Assembly (NCBI GenBank): GCA_045540355.1
Contig: JAZQHB010000040.1
Location: 1 to 64,000 of the forward strand
Length of the DNA: 64,000 nucleotides
Reading direction: 5' to 3'
Source of the DNA: RGIG2945 sp045540355
GTDB taxonomy: Bacteria > Bacillota > Clostridia > Oscillospirales > Acutalibacteraceae
The notes under the pieces are model-generated. The model ran no database searches, had not been told where the DNA came from, and was given only the letters and a program-made list of their open reading frames with translations. Positions 61,320 to 64,000 of this stretch are shown piece after piece (positions within the stretch are counted from its first letter, which is position 1; each line of letters starts with the position of its first letter). A program made the translations under genes and the position numbers.

Positions 61320-61682
61320 ATGATTGATTATAAAATGGGTGTTATTGAAGCGAGATTTGCAGAAATAATATGGAAAAATGAACCGATTTCTTCAACAGAG
61401 CTTGTCAAAATCTGCGAACAGGAATTTAAATGGAAAAAATCAACCACATATACGGTATTAAAACGACTTTGCGATAAAGGTATATTCCGAAATATAAAAG
61501 GTGTTGTTACATCACTAATATCGAAATCTGAGCTAAACTCTTTACAAAGCGAGAAGTTTGTTGAAGAAACTTTTGAAGGCTCTCTCCCCGCTTTTTTAGC
61601 TGCCTTTACATCAAGAAAAAAACTAAGTAAACAAGAAATTAACGAAATACGACAGATGATTGATAACTACAAGGAGGATTAG
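61320..61682 (+). CDS. BlaI/MecI-family transcriptional repressor
   Basis: Winged-helix repressor of 120 residues. The DNA-binding part covers about 1-70 (EARFAEIIWKNEPISSTEL and KWKKSTTYTVLKRLCDKG). A C-terminal dimerisation helix pair follows (about 75-118). BlaI proteins are inactivated when the partner metalloprotease is activated. The ATG at 61320 follows AGGAGTGATAAAA. The stop codon precedes the start of the blaR1-like gene by 1 nt, so the two are coupled. Confidence 0.9.
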   Translation: MIDYKMGVIEARFAEIIWKNEPISSTELVKICEQEFKWKKSTTYTVLKRLCDKGIFRNIKGVVTSLISKSELNSLQSEKFVEETFEGSLPAFLAAFTSRKKLSKQEINEIRQMIDNYKED

Positions 61683-61683
61683 T

Positions 61684-63657
61684 ATGCAGGATATTTTTAT
61701 TTCGCTACTTAATATGAGCATCACAGCTTCTTATTTAGTATTAGCTATAGTAATTCTTAGATTGATTTTTAGAAAAATACCAAAATTCTTCAATGTTATA
61801 ATGTGGGCTTTAGTAGGTTTCAGACTTATATGTCCCTTTAGTTTTGAAAGTGTTTTAAGCTTAATTCCGAGCTCTGAAACTATTCCGAATGATTTTATAT
61901 ATAGCCGGTCTCCCGGGATTGAAACAAATCTTCCTGTTGTGGATTATGCGATAAATACTGCAATTGATGCAACTTTAAAACCTGATGTTACTGCAAGTAC
62001 AAACCCATTACAGGTGGTAATGTTTATATCGTCTGTAATATGGATTGTCGGTATGGTCATTATGCTTCTTTATACTCTTTTCAGTTTCTTCAGAATAAAA
62101 AGAAAAGTTAAAGAAGCGGTCAGATCACACGATAATATATATCTTTGTGACAATGTTGCAACACCTTTCATTCTCGGAATAATAAAGCCACGGATTTATT
62201 TGCCGTCTGATATTCCTGAGGAAGAAGCCAAATATGTTGTAGCCCACGAAAAGGCACACATAAAAAGACTTGACCATATATGGAAACCACTCGGATTTTT
62301 GTTACTGACGGTTTATTGGTACAACCCGTTTTTGTGGATTGCATACATCTTACTTTGCCGTGATATTGAACTCGCCTGTGATGAAAAGGTTTTGAAAAGT
62401 ATGGGCAACGAAATCAAAGTTGATTATTCCGAAACATTGTTAAATCTCGGAGTTTCTCGAAAATCTGTACTCGCCTGTCCCCTTGCTTTCGGTGAAGTAG
62501 GTGTAAAACAAAGGGTTAAATCTGTTCTCAACTACAAAAAGCCAACTCTATGGATTATAATAATCGCACTTATTTTAAGTGTTGTATTGTGTCTTTGTTT
62601 TATGACTAATCCAAGTCACATTGAATTATCAGAAACCAATCCTCAACTCGATAAAGCAATATCAGAAGCAATACTTGATATAAATGATGAAGACTTTTTC
62701 TCGGGTGTATGTGAATCAGAAGGACATATTGTTTTTGGTATTGATGTACACGGAAATAAATATACCGTTTACTTAAGAACACAGTATTGTACTTTTGATT
62801 TTGAGGACGGATATTTTATGATGCAAAGTGGACATTGCATTCCGGGAGTATTTTATTTTGAAAAAATAAATGACGATTATCGATTACTTGATCACGACTA
62901 TGTTTCGGATGGTTCGCATTATTTTCCTTCAATAAAAAAACTTTTTCCCTATAAATATATTGACAGAGTATTAAGAAGTACAAAAAAAGACGAAAGACTT
63001 CTTTGGAATCAGTGTGTTGTGTATGCAGAAGCTTATCTGAAAGAAATCGGCAGAGAAGCTGAGATTGTTGACTATGGCGATGTTAACCATGTTCAATTTA
63101 CAGATTTAGGTATTTCTGTTGATGTATTAAATACAATTCTCGGTCTGGGACTACCGTATAAATATGAAATCGGTAGTTTTGAAAAAGTAGAAGGTGGTAC
63201 GAGATATATTTATAAAACTGCGTATTTGCAAGATAAAAACATTATTTTGTTTACTAAAGAAGTATATGATTCAAATGAAATTGTCGAAAGAATTGAAGTG
63301 AGTTCTTTAACAGGCGAAATCTTGAATGTGAGCTCACAACCGATAAAAAGTGAGTATTTTGATGCAAAAGTCCTTGAAGTTAATAATGGTACAGTACTTG
63401 TTGAGCCGTTTGAAGGTAGCAGTGAAAGAAAGTCTGCAAGTCGGATATGGGTATCGACAAAAACAACATCAAGTGTTCCTCCCCCGGATTTTTATGAAGG
63501 TCTGTATGTCAGGATAGTGTACGACGGAATGATTCAGGAAACATATCCTGCACAGATAAATAATGTATATGCAATTTATCTCTATGCTGATGTGAATTAC
63601 AGAGGTGAAGATATTAAAGAATCTGAAACGACGACGAAAGCTGTAGTTTTGGAATAA
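61684..63657 (+). CDS. BlaR1/MecR1-type M56 membrane metallopeptidase
   Basis: Membrane sensor-protease of 657 residues. Four transmembrane helices lie near 12-30, 38-52, 110-134 and 290-310, and zinc-binding HEKAH is at 188-192 followed by ELACDE at 229-233. The ~345-residue C-terminal part is extracytoplasmic. It lacks any SxxK penicillin-binding motif, so it is not a beta-lactam sensor of the classic type. Its tail shows PepSY-like segments (TRYIYKTAYLQD; VSSLTGEIL) and no recognised fold. The ligand is unknown. The ATG at 61684 follows AAGGAGGATTAGT. Confidence 0.82.
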   Translation: MQDIFISLLNMSITASYLVLAIVILRLIFRKIPKFFNVIMWALVGFRLICPFSFESVLSLIPSSETIPNDFIYSRSPGIETNLPVVDYAINTAIDATLKPDVTASTNPLQVVMFISSVIWIVGMVIMLLYTLFSFFRIKRKVKEAVRSHDNIYLCDNVATPFILGIIKPRIYLPSDIPEEEAKYVVAHEKAHIKRLDHIWKPLGFLLLTVYWYNPFLWIAYILLCRDIELACDEKVLKSMGNEIKVDYSETLLNLGVSRKSVLACPLAFGEVGVKQRVKSVLNYKKPTLWIIIIALILSVVLCLCFMTNPSHIELSETNPQLDKAISEAILDINDEDFFSGVCESEGHIVFGIDVHGNKYTVYLRTQYCTFDFEDGYFMMQSGHCIPGVFYFEKINDDYRLLDHDYVSDGSHYFPSIKKLFPYKYIDRVLRSTKKDERLLWNQCVVYAEAYLKEIGREAEIVDYGDVNHVQFTDLGISVDVLNTILGLGLPYKYEIGSFEKVEGGTRYIYKTAYLQDKNIILFTKEVYDSNEIVERIEVSSLTGEILNVSSQPIKSEYFDAKVLEVNNGTVLVEPFEGSSERKSASRIWVSTKTTSSVPPPDFYEGLYVRIVYDGMIQETYPAQINNVYAIYLYADVNYRGEDIKESETTTKAVVLE

Positions 63658-63663
63658 AAGAAA

Positions 63664-63700
63664 AAAGACCTGAATTGCCAAACGGACAATTTAGGTCTTT
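63664..63700. terminator. Hairpin after the M56 peptidase gene
   Basis: AAAGACCTGAATTGCC and GACAATTTAGGTCTTT flank a 5-nt loop, with two non-Watson-Crick positions. The T run on the plus strand is only three bases, so it is a weak terminator on that side; the minus strand has six T residues. Confidence 0.7.
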
Positions 63701-63848
63701 GATATATGAATATACATATCTATAGGTCATTTCGTATTCTCCTTTGCAGTTCTGCAGGAAGCGATCAATAATCTGCGAATGTTACCACAAAGCTTCTCGA
63801 TATATTGATATCAAGATTATATCGTAAATTGATGCATTTTTCAATGAT

Positions 63849-63999
63849 ATATCGCTGATGCGATATGATATACGGCGATGCCGTATGATATACTTGCTAC
63901 GCAAGCATGATATAATATCCGTCACTTCATATGCCGGAGGCATATATCATCGCTCGTAGAGCAATATCATATCGGAGATATATCACCCGTTCCAAACGG
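63849..63999. repeat. Serial mini-hairpin element joined by ATGATAT / ATATCAT
   Basis: Seven short palindromes follow one another: 63849-63866, 63870-63886, 63890-63908, 63929-63945, 63952-63962, 63969-63981 and 63987-63999. Loops are 3-4 nt. The first three are separated by ATGATAT-type spacers. The later ones are separated by ATATCAT, its reverse complement, so the whole element is a large imperfect inverted repeat with its centre near 63910-63928. It continues past the window edge. Confidence 0.8.
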
Positions 64000-64000
64000 A

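Larger units (their letters stand above)
63658..64000. other. Gene-free tail with terminator, possible coding relic and hairpin array
   Basis: No plausible intact gene is present in this 343-bp stretch. It contains, in order, the hairpin after the M56 gene, a conserved-looking segment of about 90 bp, and the start of a serial hairpin element that runs to the window edge. Confidence 0.7.

Noticed and set aside
63849..63999. CRISPR array at the right end
   Set aside because: The repeating units are short palindromes with variable stems and no constant direct repeat or 30-bp spacers, and there are no cas genes.

Overview
The window is a chromosomal segment from a low-GC anaerobic Firmicute, most likely a spore-forming clostridium of the Oscillospiraceae/Ruminococcaceae type. 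Evidence for this: GGAGG-type ribosome binding sites with frequent TTG starts, spore genes (a SpoIIM relative and YunB), anaerobic metabolism (pyruvate formate-lyase, reverse-type rubrerythrin), the clostridial SCIFF peptide with its radical SAM maturase, and Firmicute gene orders (hprK-murB-rapZ-whiA; dgt-dnaG-rpoD). Most of the window is housekeeping DNA, not a mobile island.

Layout. 1-5.4 kb: the end of a XerC/D-type recombinase facing a spoIIM-like gene, then a leftward set with the SCIFF system, upp, rpiB, tsaB and tsaE. 5.5-6.7 kb: rodA/ftsW-type gene. 6.7-17.3 kb: a long leftward run hprK, ROK sugar kinase, murB, rapZ, whiA, dnaE, pcrA, apparently read from one promoter before hprK; yvcK, usual between rapZ and whiA, is missing. 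17.4-23.7 kb: uvrA, uvrB, radC, pyrE. 23.8-28.9 kb: an RluA pseudouridine synthase facing ligA, then yunB, tRNA-Leu(CAA), a ComEA-like protein and a surface protein. 28.9-35.5 kb: tRNA-Leu(TAG), tRNA-Arg(CCT), and an apparent operon of a WYL regulator, a split chromate-type transporter, a GH2 beta-galactosidase and an acyltransferase-like protein.

35.5-40.5 kb: pflA and pflB behind a ZTP (pfl-motif) riboswitch with a terminator, an MBL-fold hydrolase, and a perR-rubrerythrin operon with a Fur/PerR-like box. 40.6-48 kb: a family-10-like glycosidase lipoprotein, a membrane protein, a DEDDh exonuclease, dgt-dnaG-rpoD, an IMPACT-family protein and rpmE. 48-54 kb: DUF421/DUF4363 pair, two tandem parvulin-type foldases, a ProC C-terminal-domain protein coupled to a zinc-ribbon MscL, and coaX. 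54-61.2 kb: nrdR, a lipoprotein, yajC-tgt-queA, and the lysine/diaminopimelate operon asd-dapA-dapB. 61.2-64 kb: a BlaI/BlaR1-type regulatory pair with two palindromic operators in its promoter, then a gene-free tail with at least seven small hairpins joined by ATGATAT or its reverse complement.

The best candidates for something unusual are the serial-hairpin element at the right end with a possible coding relic beside it, the ProC C-terminal-domain protein coupled to the zinc-ribbon MscL, the SCIFF locus with its own promoter and an intercistronic hairpin, and the riboswitch-controlled pflBA pair. I found no CRISPR array, prophage or insertion sequence. All family assignments are read from sequence motifs without database searches.
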